From the NCBI GenBank assembly GCA_018260565.1, contig JAGLAZ010000012.1:10924-51824 (forward strand): a stretch of DNA of 40,901 nt, written 5' to 3'. Positions 1 through 7,452 of this stretch are shown here, piece by piece. Position 1 is the first letter of the stretch, and each line of letters begins with the position of its first letter. This stretch comes from Flavobacteriaceae bacterium (lineage in GTDB: Bacteria; Bacteroidota; Bacteroidia; Flavobacteriales; Weeksellaceae). The notes under the pieces are model-generated. The model was not told where the DNA came from. It saw nothing but the letters and a program-made list of their open reading frames with translations, and ran no database searches. A program made the translations under genes and the position numbers.

Positions 1-162
1 GGTTCACATCCCGAAATTTCCAACGCTTATATATTGAATGGAATGGGAGCTAGAGGAGTATTTAACTCGTTTTATTATTCCAAAAAATTGATAGAATTAA
101 TGTATGACAAGCAGCCAATTAGTGATAAGGTTGATGTTCAACGCTTTTGGAATAACAAATAA
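1..162 (+). CDS. FAD-dependent oxidoreductase, C-terminal end (partial)
   Basis: The window opens inside this gene; 53 codons are visible in frame 1, ending in TAA at 160-162. The stretch ILNGMGARGVF resembles the C-terminal FAD-binding glycine segment of D-amino-acid-oxidase-like (DAO family) flavoproteins, where a pattern such as LNGxGxRGV closes the nucleotide-binding domain. The gene converges on infC and the two share a short A/T-flanked hairpin. The substrate cannot be inferred from this fragment. I am fairly confident of the family and have no view on the reaction. Confidence 0.6.
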   Translation, partial: GSHPEISNAYILNGMGARGVFNSFYYSKKLIELMYDKQPISDKVDVQRFWNNK

Positions 163-182
163 AAAAACCTCCAAACGGAGGT
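161..182 (-). terminator. Intrinsic terminator after infC (possibly shared)
   Basis: The 6-bp perfect stem ACCTCC/GGAGGT (167-172 with 177-182, loop AAAC) is followed on the minus strand by a T-run (complement of 161-166). It lies 9 bases beyond the infC stop and so ends the thrS-infC transcript. It also follows the stop of the plus-strand oxidoreductase, but the T-run suits the minus strand better. Confidence 0.8.
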
Positions 183-190
183 ATCTAATT

Positions 191-757
191 TTATGCTTTT
201 TGTGATTTTTTAGGGCTCATCATCATAATCATTCTTTTCCCTTCAAGTTGTGGAAGTTGGTCTACTTTACCTACATCTTCCAATTCCTGCGCAAGTTTTA
301 ATAAAAGAATTTCACCTTGATCTTTAAATACTATCGATCTACCTTTAAAAAAGACATAGGCTTTTAATTTAGAACCTTCTTCTAAAAATTTTTCTGCGTG
401 TTTTTTCTTAAATTCATAATCATGATCATCTGTCTGAGGTCCGAATCTAATTTCTTTAACAACTACCTTGATTTGTTTCGCCTTAAGCTCCTTTGTTTTC
501 TTTTTTTGTTCGTAAAGAAACTTTTTATAATCAAGGATTCTTGCGATAGGTGGTTCAGCTTTTTCGGATATTACAACAAGATCTAATTCCTGCTCCTTGG
601 CTAAAGCAAGAGCTTTGGTAGTAGGGTATATGCCCTGCTCGCCTACATTATCGCCTACTAGGCGCAATTCCCCGCTTTGTATTTTTTCATTGATTTGGTG
701 CAGGTCTTCCTGCTTTGGCCGGCGCATGGGTTGCCGGGATCTAAACTTCTGTGCTAT
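191..757 (-). CDS. infC: Translation initiation factor IF-3
   Basis: IF-3 binds the 30S subunit and enforces start-codon and initiator-tRNA selection. The protein has the N-domain signature INEKI...LRLVGDN...GIYPT, a lysine-rich linker helix, and the C-domain with KEIRFGP and the [11 protein letters not shown] segment. The first ATG (727) gives 178 aa. The frame is open further upstream, and an ATA at 755-757 gives 188 aa starting (M)[13 protein letters not shown], a basic N-terminus like that of related IF-3 proteins. infC is the classic gene with a rare AUU/AUA/AUC start used for autoregulation, so I prefer ATA. It lies 35 bases after thrS, in the usual thrS-infC operon order. Family is certain; the exact start is inferred. 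Confidence 0.93.
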   Translation of the reverse strand: MAQKFRSRQPMRRPKQEDLHQINEKIQSGELRLVGDNVGEQGIYPTTKALALAKEQELDLVVISEKAEPPIARILDYKKFLYEQKKKTKELKAKQIKVVVKEIRFGPQTDDHDYEFKKKHAEKFLEEGSKLKAYVFFKGRSIVFKDQGEILLLKLAQELEDVGKVDQLPQLEGKRMIMMMSPKKSQKA

Positions 758-792
758 AGCTGTAAAATTTTGGTTCGGTAAATATAATTAAA

Positions 793-2724
793 TTAAAATG
801 TAAATTCAGGTTTTGATTCATTTAAAAATTGACTAATAAAAGCTTGTAATGACATGCCTCCCAGATCTCCTGATTTATGTTTTCTGATGCTTACGCTATT
901 CTCTTGAGCTTCTTTTTCTCCTAAAATGAGCATGTAAGGAATTTTTTCCATTTCTGCATCCCGGATTTTTCGTCCAGCTTTTTCATTTCGTCCATCTATT
1001 TTAGAGGATATTCCAGCGCTATCAAGTTGAGTTTTTACTATTTCAGCGTATTCCATACTTTTTTCTGAAATTGGTAATAAAATTACTGGGACTGGTGAAA
1101 GCCATAGAGGCAGGTCACCTGCTGTATTTTCCAATAAAATAGCGATAAACCGTTCCATACTTCCAAATGGTGCTCGGTGAATCATTACGGGCCGGTGTTT
1201 TTCGTTATCAGCTCCTGTGTATGTAAGTTCAAAGCGTTCTGGAAGATTATAATCCACCTGAATAGTACCCAGTTGCCATTTTCTACCTAAAGCATCATTT
1301 ACCATAAAATCTAGTTTGGGACCATAGAATGCTGCTTCTCCATATTCTACCACAGTATTTAGCGATTTATTTTTCGCTGCAGTGATAATTGCTGATTCGG
1401 CTTTTTCCCAATTTTCGTCAGAACCTATGTATTTTTCCTTATTATCTGGATCGCGTAAAGATATTTGAGCTACAAAATCTTCAAATCCCAGGTTCTTGAA
1501 AACATACATAACCAGATCAATTACTTTTTCAAATTCAGGTAGCAGCTGATCAGGTGTGCAGAAAATGTGAGCATCATCTTGAGTGAATCCTCGTACTCTG
1601 GTAAGACCGTGCAATTCCCCACTTTTTTCGTACCGATATACAGTGCCAAATTCGGCGTAGCGTGCAGGTAAATCTTTGTAAGACCATTGTTTTACTTTAT
1701 ATATTTCACAATGGTGAGGACAATTCATGGGTTTCAGCATAAATTCTTCTCCTGCGTGGGGAGTTTTTATGGTTTGGAAACTATCTTCACCATATTTATC
1801 GTAATGTCCCGATTTTTTATAGAGATCCACATTCCCTATGTGTGGAGACATTACAAATTCATACCCAGCTTTCTTTTGTGCTTCTGTTAGGAAATTTTCA
1901 AGCTTTTTTCGCAAAGTAGTTCCTTTAGGCAACCATAGGGGTAGGCCAGCTCCTACATTTTCACTAAAGGCAAAAAGTTCCAGCTCCTTACCAAGTTTTC
2001 TGTGGTCTCTTTTTTTTGTTTCCTCCAGCCATTCAAGATATTCTGTAAGGTCTTTTTGTTTTGGGAATGAAATACCATACACTCTTGTAAGCTGTGGATT
2101 TTTTTCATTGCCTCTCCAGTACGCACCGGCTGCTGAGTTCACTTTTACAGCTTTTACTAAGCCTGTATGAGGGATATGTCCACCGCGGCAAAGATCAACA
2201 AAATCTTCATGTTTACAGAAAGTAATCTCTCCATCAGCAAGATTTTGTATCAATTCAATTTTAAATTCATTTCCTTTAAAAGTCTCTAAAGCTTCATTTT
2301 TTGAAACTGGATAGAGGTGGAATTCGCTCGCTTTTTTTGCGTTTTCCAGCATTATTTTTTCTATTTCTGCAAAGTCTTTTTCTTGAAAAGTTTCATCACC
2401 AAAATCTACATCATAGTAAAAGCCTTTTTCAATGGGTGGGCCAATAGTTAGCTTAGCATTTGGATACTTTTGTAGAATAGCTTGGGCCAAAAGGTGTGCA
2501 GAAGAATGCCAAAAAGCTTTTTTACCTAGATCATCATTCCAAGTATATAATGTAAGATTAGCATCCGCAGTAATAGGAGTAGATAATTCTCGCTGAACTC
2601 CGTTAATAGAGGCTGATATCACATTTCGTGCTAAACCCTCAGATATATTTTTTGCGACCTCTAATGGAGTGATTCCTTCTTGAAATTCACGTATAGAGCC
2701 ATCTGGAAGCGTAATTTTAATCAT
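793..2724 (-). CDS. thrS: Threonine--tRNA ligase
   Basis: This class II synthetase charges tRNA-Thr in the cytoplasm. In order it has an N-terminal TGS domain (IKITLPDGS), the editing domain with [10 protein letters not shown] and a downstream [10 protein letters not shown], the catalytic core with the zinc-binding [10 protein letters not shown], motif 2 around [17 protein letters not shown], and a C-terminal anticodon-binding domain. I chose ATG 2724 (643 aa) because the alternative TTG at 2742 overlaps a -7 promoter box (2740-2747) and would precede the transcript start. It is the first gene of the thrS-infC operon. Length and motifs are those of a full enzyme. Confidence 0.97.
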   Translation of the reverse strand: MIKITLPDGSIREFQEGITPLEVAKNISEGLARNVISASINGVQRELSTPITADANLTLYTWNDDLGKKAFWHSSAHLLAQAILQKYPNAKLTIGPPIEKGFYYDVDFGDETFQEKDFAEIEKIMLENAKKASEFHLYPVSKNEALETFKGNEFKIELIQNLADGEITFCKHEDFVDLCRGGHIPHTGLVKAVKVNSAAGAYWRGNEKNPQLTRVYGISFPKQKDLTEYLEWLEETKKRDHRKLGKELELFAFSENVGAGLPLWLPKGTTLRKKLENFLTEAQKKAGYEFVMSPHIGNVDLYKKSGHYDKYGEDSFQTIKTPHAGEEFMLKPMNCPHHCEIYKVKQWSYKDLPARYAEFGTVYRYEKSGELHGLTRVRGFTQDDAHIFCTPDQLLPEFEKVIDLVMYVFKNLGFEDFVAQISLRDPDNKEKYIGSDENWEKAESAIITAAKNKSLNTVVEYGEAAFYGPKLDFMVNDALGRKWQLGTIQVDYNLPERFELTYTGADNEKHRPVMIHRAPFGSMERFIAILLENTAGDLPLWLSPVPVILLPISEKSMEYAEIVKTQLDSAGISSKIDGRNEKAGRKIRDAEMEKIPYMLILGEKEAQENSVSIRKHKSGDLGGMSLQAFISQFLNESKPEFTF

Positions 2725-2739
2725 AATAGTGTTATGGTG

Positions 2740-2747
2740 CAAAAATA
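2740..2747 (-). promoter_or_regulatory. -7 box (TATTTTTG) of the thrS-infC promoter
   Basis: On the minus strand this is a perfect match to the Bacteroidota -7 consensus TAnnTTTG, 15 bases before the thrS ATG and just downstream of the preceding operon's terminator. No clear TTG -33 element was found. The position rules out the upstream TTG as the thrS start. Confidence 0.6.
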
Positions 2748-2752
2748 ATAAG

Positions 2753-2782
2753 AAAAACTGCTGAGAAATACATTTCAGCAGT
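2753..2782 (-). terminator. Intrinsic terminator of the MazG-like/thioredoxin/DUF4230 operon
   Basis: The 8-bp perfect stem ACTGCTGA/TCAGCAGT (2757-2764 with 2775-2782) has a 10-base loop and is followed on the minus strand by five Ts. It lies about 48 bases beyond the stop of the 57-aa gene and just upstream of the thrS promoter. Confidence 0.85.
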
Positions 2783-2829
2783 CCTTAAATGGGAATAAAT
2801 TAAATATAAAAAAGTAAATATTCAACAAA

Positions 2830-3003
2830 TTAGGAATGATCTGCAGTGTTATCCGTTTTACCAGTTTCGTGTTCTTCGGAGATATCTTTTATTTTTTCTG
2901 CTTCTAATTGAGGATCTTTATCTGCTGGCTTACCCGGAGTTTGGGGAATATTCTGGAAATCTTGATTTTGGTGTTGTTGCAACTCTTTTTCTGGAGTATT
3001 CAT
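2830..3003 (-). CDS. Small hydrophilic protein (57 aa), last gene of operon
   Basis: An ATG at 3003 opens a 57-codon frame ending TAA at 2830. The start lies one base beyond the stop of the DUF4230 gene, and a terminator follows, so it fits as the last gene of that operon. The product is very polar: Gln/Pro-rich first half (ELQQHQNQDFQNIPQTPG), charged second half, no membrane segment or Cys, so probably disordered. No family recognised. Spacing and A-rich upstream sequence support it being real; function unknown. Confidence 0.6.
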   Translation of the reverse strand: MNTPEKELQQHQNQDFQNIPQTPGKPADKDPQLEAEKIKDISEEHETGKTDNTADHS

Positions 3004-3004
3004 A

Positions 3005-3598
3005 TTAAGGTTTTATCGTTTGTTTTGGATATTCTATTTGGTAACCTAAATTTCTGGCTAATACAAAAATTCCATTAAGATTATGTTCTAATTGTGCTGA
3101 GCCACGCTGAAGCAGTTGTGGCTTATTGTTTTCTACTTTAGCAATTGCATTTTTTTTAGCAGATTCTGTGACACTTTTAATATCTTCTTCTTTAATTCTA
3201 TTAATAAAAGAATCATCCACTCCTGCGATCTCTACGCTAGGTATGATTTGAAATTGAGGCGAAGGCAGTTGTGTAAAGGTTAATTTTTTGTTTACCGTAT
3301 CCAATTCATATTTCATCTGCGAAAGGTCATATGAAAGTTGAGTTTTAGTATTAGTAATGGTTAAAAGGGAAGAATTAGAAACCTCGTTACCTAAAACCTT
3401 ATACGAATATTTAGTTTTTTCCATAAAACTAAAATCTTGCTCTACCACAACCATTTTATTCAAATTTTTTATTTGATTGGTAATAAGGTAGGTTTCTGAA
3501 GTTTTCGTCTCGCCAGAGTTTTTACCTTTTGATACTAAAAAATATACTATGCCAGCAAGTAATAGACCTAGTAAAATTCCTATGAGTATTTTTCTCAT
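3005..3598 (-). CDS. DUF4230 domain-containing membrane-anchored protein
   Basis: A 197-aa protein with one N-terminal membrane segment (about residues 4-23, ILIGILLGLLLAGIVYFLV) followed by an exported domain. The body (LVVVEQDFS-like MVVVEQDFSFM near 49-59, a middle beta-rich part, then a C-terminal helical part with AKKNAIAKVENN and an NLGYQIEY ending) matches DUF4230 as I know it in Bacteroidota; the function of that family is not established. The ATG immediately follows the stop of the upstream thioredoxin-like gene (TAG-ATG), so the two are co-transcribed and probably translationally coupled. Confidence 0.8.
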   Translation of the reverse strand: MRKILIGILLGLLLAGIVYFLVSKGKNSGETKTSETYLITNQIKNLNKMVVVEQDFSFMEKTKYSYKVLGNEVSNSSLLTITNTKTQLSYDLSQMKYELDTVNKKLTFTQLPSPQFQIIPSVEIAGVDDSFINRIKEEDIKSVTESAKKNAIAKVENNKPQLLQRGSAQLEHNLNGIFVLARNLGYQIEYPKQTIKP

Positions 3599-4168
3599 CT
3601 AGAACAAAGTTTTTAGAGAAGTATTGGATTGGGAAATAATCTGTAAAATATCTTTTTCAAGACTTCCGCTCCTAGGAGTCTCTATGATTCTTCCAACTTC
3701 TTTTCCATATTTTTTAATAATGATGGTTGGCACTCTATGAATGGCATAAAAAGTTTCATCACCACTTGGAGTTTCTTTTTTTCTGTTTACTCCAATAATG
3801 GCAAGTTTATCCATTGGATATTGAGAGGCTTCTAAAATTTTAACCAATCTTGGAAACTCCCTGTGACTATCTGAGCACCAAGTACCTAAAAATACAGTAA
3901 TAGAAAAAGAATTAAGTTTTTCTTTTTTTAATGAAGCGATAAGTTCTGCATTTGGGGTAAAACTTTCTTTTTCTTGATTGTACCAAGTAGAGTAGGGTTC
4001 TTTTTGGAATTGAGATAAGCTTTGATTTCCTAGTAACATTTTACCTTCTTCCAGCGTGTCTACTTCGCGATTCATTACTACAGTATTGGTAGAACAGGAT
4101 TGGATCCCAAAACCTAAAATGAAAATAAATAAAATGCGATACATTATCATAACTTGTTGTGATTTCAT
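3599..4168 (-). CDS. Thioredoxin-fold lipoprotein with CxxS active site
   Basis: The N-terminus carries a signal peptide and lipobox (LGFGIQSC, Cys25 from the first ATG), so the protein is probably an envelope lipoprotein. The thioredoxin fold shows VFLGTWCSDSHREFPRL around residues 92-107 and the cis-proline segment RVPTIII near 145. The active site reads C98-S-D-S101: the second cysteine of CxxC is a serine, which suggests a monothiol redox or disulfide-isomerase role rather than a classical reductase. The ATG at 4168 overlaps the stop of the upstream gene by one base; internal ATGs at 4150 and 4144 would give a tidier signal peptide. Substrate unknown. Confidence 0.8.
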   Translation of the reverse strand: MKSQQVMIMYRILFIFILGFGIQSCSTNTVVMNREVDTLEEGKMLLGNQSLSQFQKEPYSTWYNQEKESFTPNAELIASLKKEKLNSFSITVFLGTWCSDSHREFPRLVKILEASQYPMDKLAIIGVNRKKETPSGDETFYAIHRVPTIIIKKYGKEVGRIIETPRSGSLEKDILQIISQSNTSLKTLF

Positions 4169-4653
4169 TAAGATTTTTGTAAAATAGATTGTAAGTCAGC
4201 AGGGCTATATTCTACTGATTTTAATATTTTATGGTCGTTTTTTCTACGAACTATAAAGCCATGATTAGTTTCTTCAGCAAAGGATTCTATACCATCTTTG
4301 TCAAAATAATGGCGAATAGTTTTCTCCGCAATATCTAAATTTTGGCATACTTTAGACATATTACTGCGTTGAATTTCTTTAAATAATTCTGCAAATTTAT
4401 CTCCCAATCCAAATTCCAATACGGCTCCGGAAAGTACATACTGAAGGTCACATAGTGCATCTGCTACTTCTACTACATTTTTTTGGGAGATAGCTTCGGA
4501 TAATTCATCCAGTTCTTCTTGTAATAAATTAATTCTAAGCTTGCATCTTTCCTCACTTGGAATTTGCGCTTCGGAAAGAATAGGGGCATCAAAAGTTTCA
4601 TGGAATTCTGACACATCCTGAAGAGCATTGGGCATTTCAAAAGTATGCTTCAT
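4168..4653 (-). CDS. MazG-like / phosphoribosyl-ATP pyrophosphohydrolase-like NTP hydrolase
   Basis: The 161-aa product has the all-alpha NTP-pyrophosphatase signature: EELDELSEA followed about 15 residues later by DALCDLQYV, the acidic ExxE...DxxxD magnesium site of the MazG/HisE-like superfamily. Such proteins hydrolyse (d)NTPs to monophosphates and pyrophosphate as housecleaning enzymes. A longer frame extends to 4728, but it would run back through the terminator of the upstream operon (4703-4732) and across a perfect -7 box (4659-4666), so ATG 4653 is chosen. It is the first gene of the operon that continues with the thioredoxin-like lipoprotein. The real substrate is unknown. Confidence 0.85.
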   Translation of the reverse strand: MKHTFEMPNALQDVSEFHETFDAPILSEAQIPSEERCKLRINLLQEELDELSEAISQKNVVEVADALCDLQYVLSGAVLEFGLGDKFAELFKEIQRSNMSKVCQNLDIAEKTIRHYFDKDGIESFAEETNHGFIVRRKNDHKILKSVEYSPADLQSILQKS

Positions 4654-4658
4654 AGTAA

Positions 4659-4666
4659 CAAATTTA
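4659..4666 (-). promoter_or_regulatory. -7 box (TAAATTTG) before the MazG-like gene
   Basis: Perfect TAnnTTTG match on the minus strand, between the upstream terminator and the ATG at 4653. Only five bases separate the box from the ATG, so transcription should start at or within a base or two of the start codon (leaderless mRNA). Confidence 0.6.
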
Positions 4667-4702
4667 AGGATTTTATTTAACTCGGATATGTATGATGGGA
4701 AC

Positions 4703-4732
4703 AAAAAAATCCGTTGTAAAGAATACAACGGA
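4703..4732 (-). terminator. Intrinsic terminator of the peroxiredoxin-thioredoxin-DUF6952 operon
   Basis: A 9-bp perfect stem (TCCGTTGTA, 4710-4718, with TACAACGGA, 4724-4732), five-base loop, followed on the minus strand by seven Ts. It lies 21 bases after the DUF6952 stop. Confidence 0.9.
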
Positions 4733-4753
4733 CTTTAAATTTAATCCTAAAAA

Positions 4754-5002
4754 TTACCGATCTATACATCCCATAACCTTTTGAGAAAAGGAATTAAGTG
4801 CGTCTTTTTCGGAAACACCATTTTTAATATTATTTTCTACTTCTAATGCTCCGCAAATATTGGTAATAAACTCACCAATAACGTTCATTTCCTCATCTTT
4901 TACACCTCGGAAATTTGTAAAAGATTCCAAAACTTCCAGTGTAGCTTCTAGATTTTCGCGACTTTGGTTTTGTACCAATTGCCGTATGATTGGTAGTTTC
5001 AT
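4754..5002 (-). CDS. DUF6952-type small protein of the peroxiredoxin operon
   Basis: An 82-aa soluble, mostly helical protein starting MKLPIIRQLVQ, with a conserved-looking centre (VKDEEMNVIGEFITNICGALEV) and a lone C-terminal Cys (VMGCIDR) plus Cys in NICGAL. I recognise it as the small protein often found after thioredoxin in Flavobacteriia (DUF6952); its function is not known. Its ATG is directly adjacent to the thioredoxin stop, and the terminator follows, so it is the last gene of a peroxide-defence operon. An accessory role in redox metabolism is inference from context only. Confidence 0.75.
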   Translation of the reverse strand: MKLPIIRQLVQNQSRENLEATLEVLESFTNFRGVKDEEMNVIGEFITNICGALEVENNIKNGVSEKDALNSFSQKVMGCIDR

Positions 5003-5311
5003 TTATTTAATTTTTTCAATAAGTTCATCTAAAGCTTCAGCCTTATTTCCTTGCATCTGCTCAATTAATTTCCCGTCTTGAAAAACAGCAAATGTGGGAA
5101 GATTATCCACCGTAGCAAATTTTCGGCTGTCGGGAAACTTTTCTGCATCTGCATAAATGAAAGTAATATCCTCGTTGTTTGTCGCTGCTCTTTTGAATTT
5201 AGGCTTCATAATACGACAATTGCCACACCATCCAGCGCCATATTGCACAGCAACTTTACTGTTCTCCTCTAGGAGTTTATCAAGATTATCTTCACTTAAC
5301 TCTACGAACAT
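5003..5311 (-). CDS. Thioredoxin family protein
   Basis: A 102-aa single-domain thioredoxin with active site GAGWCGNCRIMKP (Cys29-Gly-Asn-Cys32) and cis-proline region NLPTFAVFQDGK. There is no signal peptide, so it is cytoplasmic. It lies four bases after the peroxiredoxin gene and directly before DUF6952. The arrangement suggests it is the dedicated reductant of the peroxiredoxin disulfide, replacing an AhpF-type reductase, which is absent here. The CGNC motif differs from the usual CGPC and would shift its redox potential. Confidence 0.93.
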   Translation of the reverse strand: MFVELSEDNLDKLLEENSKVAVQYGAGWCGNCRIMKPKFKRAATNNEDITFIYADAEKFPDSRKFATVDNLPTFAVFQDGKLIEQMQGNKAEALDELIEKIK

Positions 5312-5315
5312 ACTT

Positions 5316-5948
5316 TTAATGTTTTGCTAAATATTCTGCTGTACTCTTTCTATTTGCGCTCATTGCATCTTTTCCTTCCTCCCAGTTTGCTGGGCATACT
5401 TCACCGTGTTTTTGTACATGAGTGTAAGCATCTATCATTCTTATAAAATCACTCACATTTCTACCTAGGGGCATATCATTTACGCCTTCATGGAATACTT
5501 TACCTTCTTCATCAATTAAATAAGTAGCACGGAAAGTTACATTGGAACCACTAAATATTTCGTTTCCGTCTTCATCATATTCAAAATCTTGTTCTACAAT
5601 TCCTAACGCATTTGCTAATTGTCTATGGGTATCAGCCAAAATAGGATAGGAAACACCTTCAATACCACCATTATCTTTAGAAGTATTCAGCCATGCAAAA
5701 TGTACTTCGTTGGTATCACAAGAAGCCCCTATAATCTTGGTATTTCTTTTTTCAAATTCTGGTAAAGCCTCTTGGAATGCATGTAACTCCGTAGGACATA
5801 CGAAAGTAAAATCCTTTGGATACCAAAATAATAAGATTTTTTGTTGATTCGTTGTAGCCTCCTCAAAAATGTTAATCTTTAAGTTTTCACCCATTTCAGA
5901 CATAGCGTCTATGGACATGTTTGGGAATTTTTTACCTACTATGGACAT
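5316..5948 (-). CDS. Typical 2-Cys peroxiredoxin (AhpC/Prx1 type)
   Basis: A 210-aa cytoplasmic thiol peroxidase reducing hydrogen and alkyl peroxides. The peroxidatic Cys51 is in DFTFVCPTEL and the resolving Cys185 in HGEVCPANW, the typical 2-Cys arrangement. The sequence GLGL-type GGxG hyperoxidation motif is not obvious, and a C-terminal YLAKH tail is present. First gene of the operon with thioredoxin and DUF6952. It has its own promoter (5970-5977), next to a perfect 23-bp palindrome (5980-6002) that is a strong operator candidate. Confidence 0.95.
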   Translation of the reverse strand: MSIVGKKFPNMSIDAMSEMGENLKINIFEEATTNQQKILLFWYPKDFTFVCPTELHAFQEALPEFEKRNTKIIGASCDTNEVHFAWLNTSKDNGGIEGVSYPILADTHRQLANALGIVEQDFEYDEDGNEIFSGSNVTFRATYLIDEEGKVFHEGVNDMPLGRNVSDFIRMIDAYTHVQKHGEVCPANWEEGKDAMSANRKSTAEYLAKH

Positions 5949-5969
5949 AAGTTTAAATTTTTATTGTTA

Positions 5970-5977
5970 CAAATATA
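5970..5977 (-). promoter_or_regulatory. -7 box (TATATTTG) of the peroxiredoxin operon
   Basis: Perfect TAnnTTTG on the minus strand, 21 bases before the peroxiredoxin ATG. The expected -33 region is occupied by the palindrome at 5980-6002 and has no TTG, which fits a regulated promoter. Confidence 0.65.
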
Positions 5978-5979
5978 TA

Positions 5980-6002
5980 AAGATTTTAACTATTAAAATC
6001 TT
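5980..6002. promoter_or_regulatory. Perfect 10-3-10 palindrome, candidate operator
   Basis: AAGATTTTAA and TTAAAATCTT are exact reverse complements separated by three bases. The dyad ends two bases upstream of the peroxiredoxin -7 box, covering the spacer and -33 region, so a bound protein would block polymerase. It also follows the scoB stop by 21 bases, but the lack of a downstream T-run makes a terminator less likely. It loosely recalls AT-rich Fur/PerR-type dyads, though not their exact consensus. Confidence 0.6.
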
Positions 6003-6023
6003 AAGTTCAATTGATAATATCTA

Positions 6024-6683
6024 TCAAACCGGTTCCATTTCAGGAACATTATGATCGATTACAAGTTTACCTTGAGTAGCATTTTTTATATCCTCAATGC
6101 TCACTCCTGGAGCTCTTTCAATACAATGAAATGCGCCATTTTTAATTTCATACACACCGAGTTCTGTGACCACTTTTTTAATGCATTTAATTCCAGTTAG
6201 AGGTAGGTTGCATTTTTGTAAAAGTTTACTTTCTCCATGTTTGTTTACTTGTTGCATAGCTACAATGATATTCTTTGCCGATGCTACTAGATCCATCGCT
6301 CCACCCATGCCTTTCACCATTTTTCCTGGAATCTTCCAGTTGGCAATATCTCCGTTTTCCGAAACTTCCATCGCTCCTAAAATGGTAAGATCTACTTTTT
6401 GGGCTCGAATCATTCCAAAGCTTATAGCAGAATCAAATATAGCAGAACCAGGGAGCGTGGTAATTGTCTGTTTTCCAGCGTTAATAAGGTCAGGATTTTG
6501 TTCGCCATTTTTTGGAAAAGGTCCCATGCCGAGTAGTCCATTTTCTGATTGTAATTCTACATTTATTCCACTCGGTATATAATTAGCAACAAGCGTAGGA
6601 ATACCTATACCTAAGTTAACATAAGAATTATGTTGTATTTCTTTTGCGATGCGCTGTGCAATCTGTTCTTTAGATAAAGCCAT
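6024..6683 (-). CDS. scoB: 3-oxoacid (succinyl-CoA:acetoacetate) CoA-transferase subunit B
   Basis: This 219-aa beta subunit carries the catalytic glutamate in QSENGLLGMGP (SENG motif of the OXCT/ScoB/AtoA family) and an N-terminal NLGIGIPTLVANY nucleotide/CoA segment. With subunit A it transfers CoA between succinate and acetoacetate (or other short 3-oxoacids), feeding ketone bodies into acetyl-CoA metabolism. The stop of subunit A and the start of subunit B are separated by one base, so they form one operon. Exact acyl specificity cannot be read from the sequence. Confidence 0.93.
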   Translation of the reverse strand: MALSKEQIAQRIAKEIQHNSYVNLGIGIPTLVANYIPSGINVELQSENGLLGMGPFPKNGEQNPDLINAGKQTITTLPGSAIFDSAISFGMIRAQKVDLTILGAMEVSENGDIANWKIPGKMVKGMGGAMDLVASAKNIIVAMQQVNKHGESKLLQKCNLPLTGIKCIKKVVTELGVYEIKNGAFHCIERAPGVSIEDIKNATQGKLVIDHNVPEMEPV

Positions 6684-6684
6684 A

Positions 6685-7383
6685 TTATGCTTTTTGTAAG
6701 GTAAGTTGTTCTATTCTTTTCTCATACTTTTCACCTTGGAAAATTCTATGGACGTAGATACCCGGTGTATGGATTTCATCCGGATGGATTTCTCCTGCTG
6801 GTACTAATTCTTCTACCTCTGCAATGGTAATTTTACCTGCCATCGCCATAAGCGGATTGAAATTTCTTGCAGTTAAATTAAATACTAAGTTCCCGGCAGT
6901 ATCTCCTTTTTGTGCCTTTACAATAGCGAAATCCGCATCAAAGGCATGTTCTAGTAGATATTCTTTACCATTAAAAGATCTACTTTCTTTTCCTTCGGCA
7001 ACTTCTGTTCCTACTCCAGCAGGCGTAAAAAATGCTGGCATACCATAGCCTGCGGCCATGCATCGTGTCGCAAGGGTACCTTGGGGAATAAGTTCTACAT
7101 CCAATTCACCCGATAGTAGTTGCCTTTCAAATTCTGCATTCTCTCCTACATACGAAGCAATCATTTTTTTTATTTGATTATTTTTTAACAGTAGACCCAG
7201 TCCAAAATCGTCCACACCAGCATTATTGGATATACAGGTAAGATTTTTTATTCCTTTCGTTACCAGTTCGGCAATGCAATTTTCTGGTATCCCGCAAAGT
7301 CCAAAACCTCCAAGCATAATGGTCATTCCATCCAAGATATCAGCACAAGCTTCAGTTACATTTTTTACAGTTTTATCTATCAT
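6685..7383 (-). CDS. scoA: 3-oxoacid (succinyl-CoA:acetoacetate) CoA-transferase subunit A
   Basis: A 232-aa alpha subunit with the family signature [16 protein letters not shown], the [14 protein letters not shown] segment and a middle [25 protein letters not shown]. It pairs with subunit B immediately downstream. The ATG at 7383 lies just after the rpoD terminator hairpin. No perfect -7 box is visible in the short gap, so the promoter is unclear (TAATTTC at about 7387-7393 is only an approximate match). Confidence 0.93.
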   Translation of the reverse strand: MIDKTVKNVTEACADILDGMTIMLGGFGLCGIPENCIAELVTKGIKNLTCISNNAGVDDFGLGLLLKNNQIKKMIASYVGENAEFERQLLSGELDVELIPQGTLATRCMAAGYGMPAFFTPAGVGTEVAEGKESRSFNGKEYLLEHAFDADFAIVKAQKGDTAGNLVFNLTARNFNPLMAMAGKITIAEVEELVPAGEIHPDEIHTPGIYVHRIFQGEKYEKRIEQLTLQKA

Positions 7384-7398
7384 ACTTTGAAATTACAT

Positions 7399-7426
7399 AA
7401 AAATAGCAAAGTTTTTAAACTTTGCT
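7399..7426 (-). terminator. Intrinsic terminator after rpoD
   Basis: A 10-bp perfect inverted repeat, AGCAAAGTTT/AAACTTTGCT (7405-7414 with 7417-7426), followed on the minus strand by ATTTTT. It lies 26 bases past the rpoD stop. Confidence 0.8.
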
Positions 7427-7452
7427 TTAAAGATACATATTTTAAAAAGAGC

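Noticed and set aside
4654..4728. N-terminal extension of the MazG-like protein from 4728.
   Set aside because: It would include the upstream operon's terminator and the gene's own -7 box in coding sequence.
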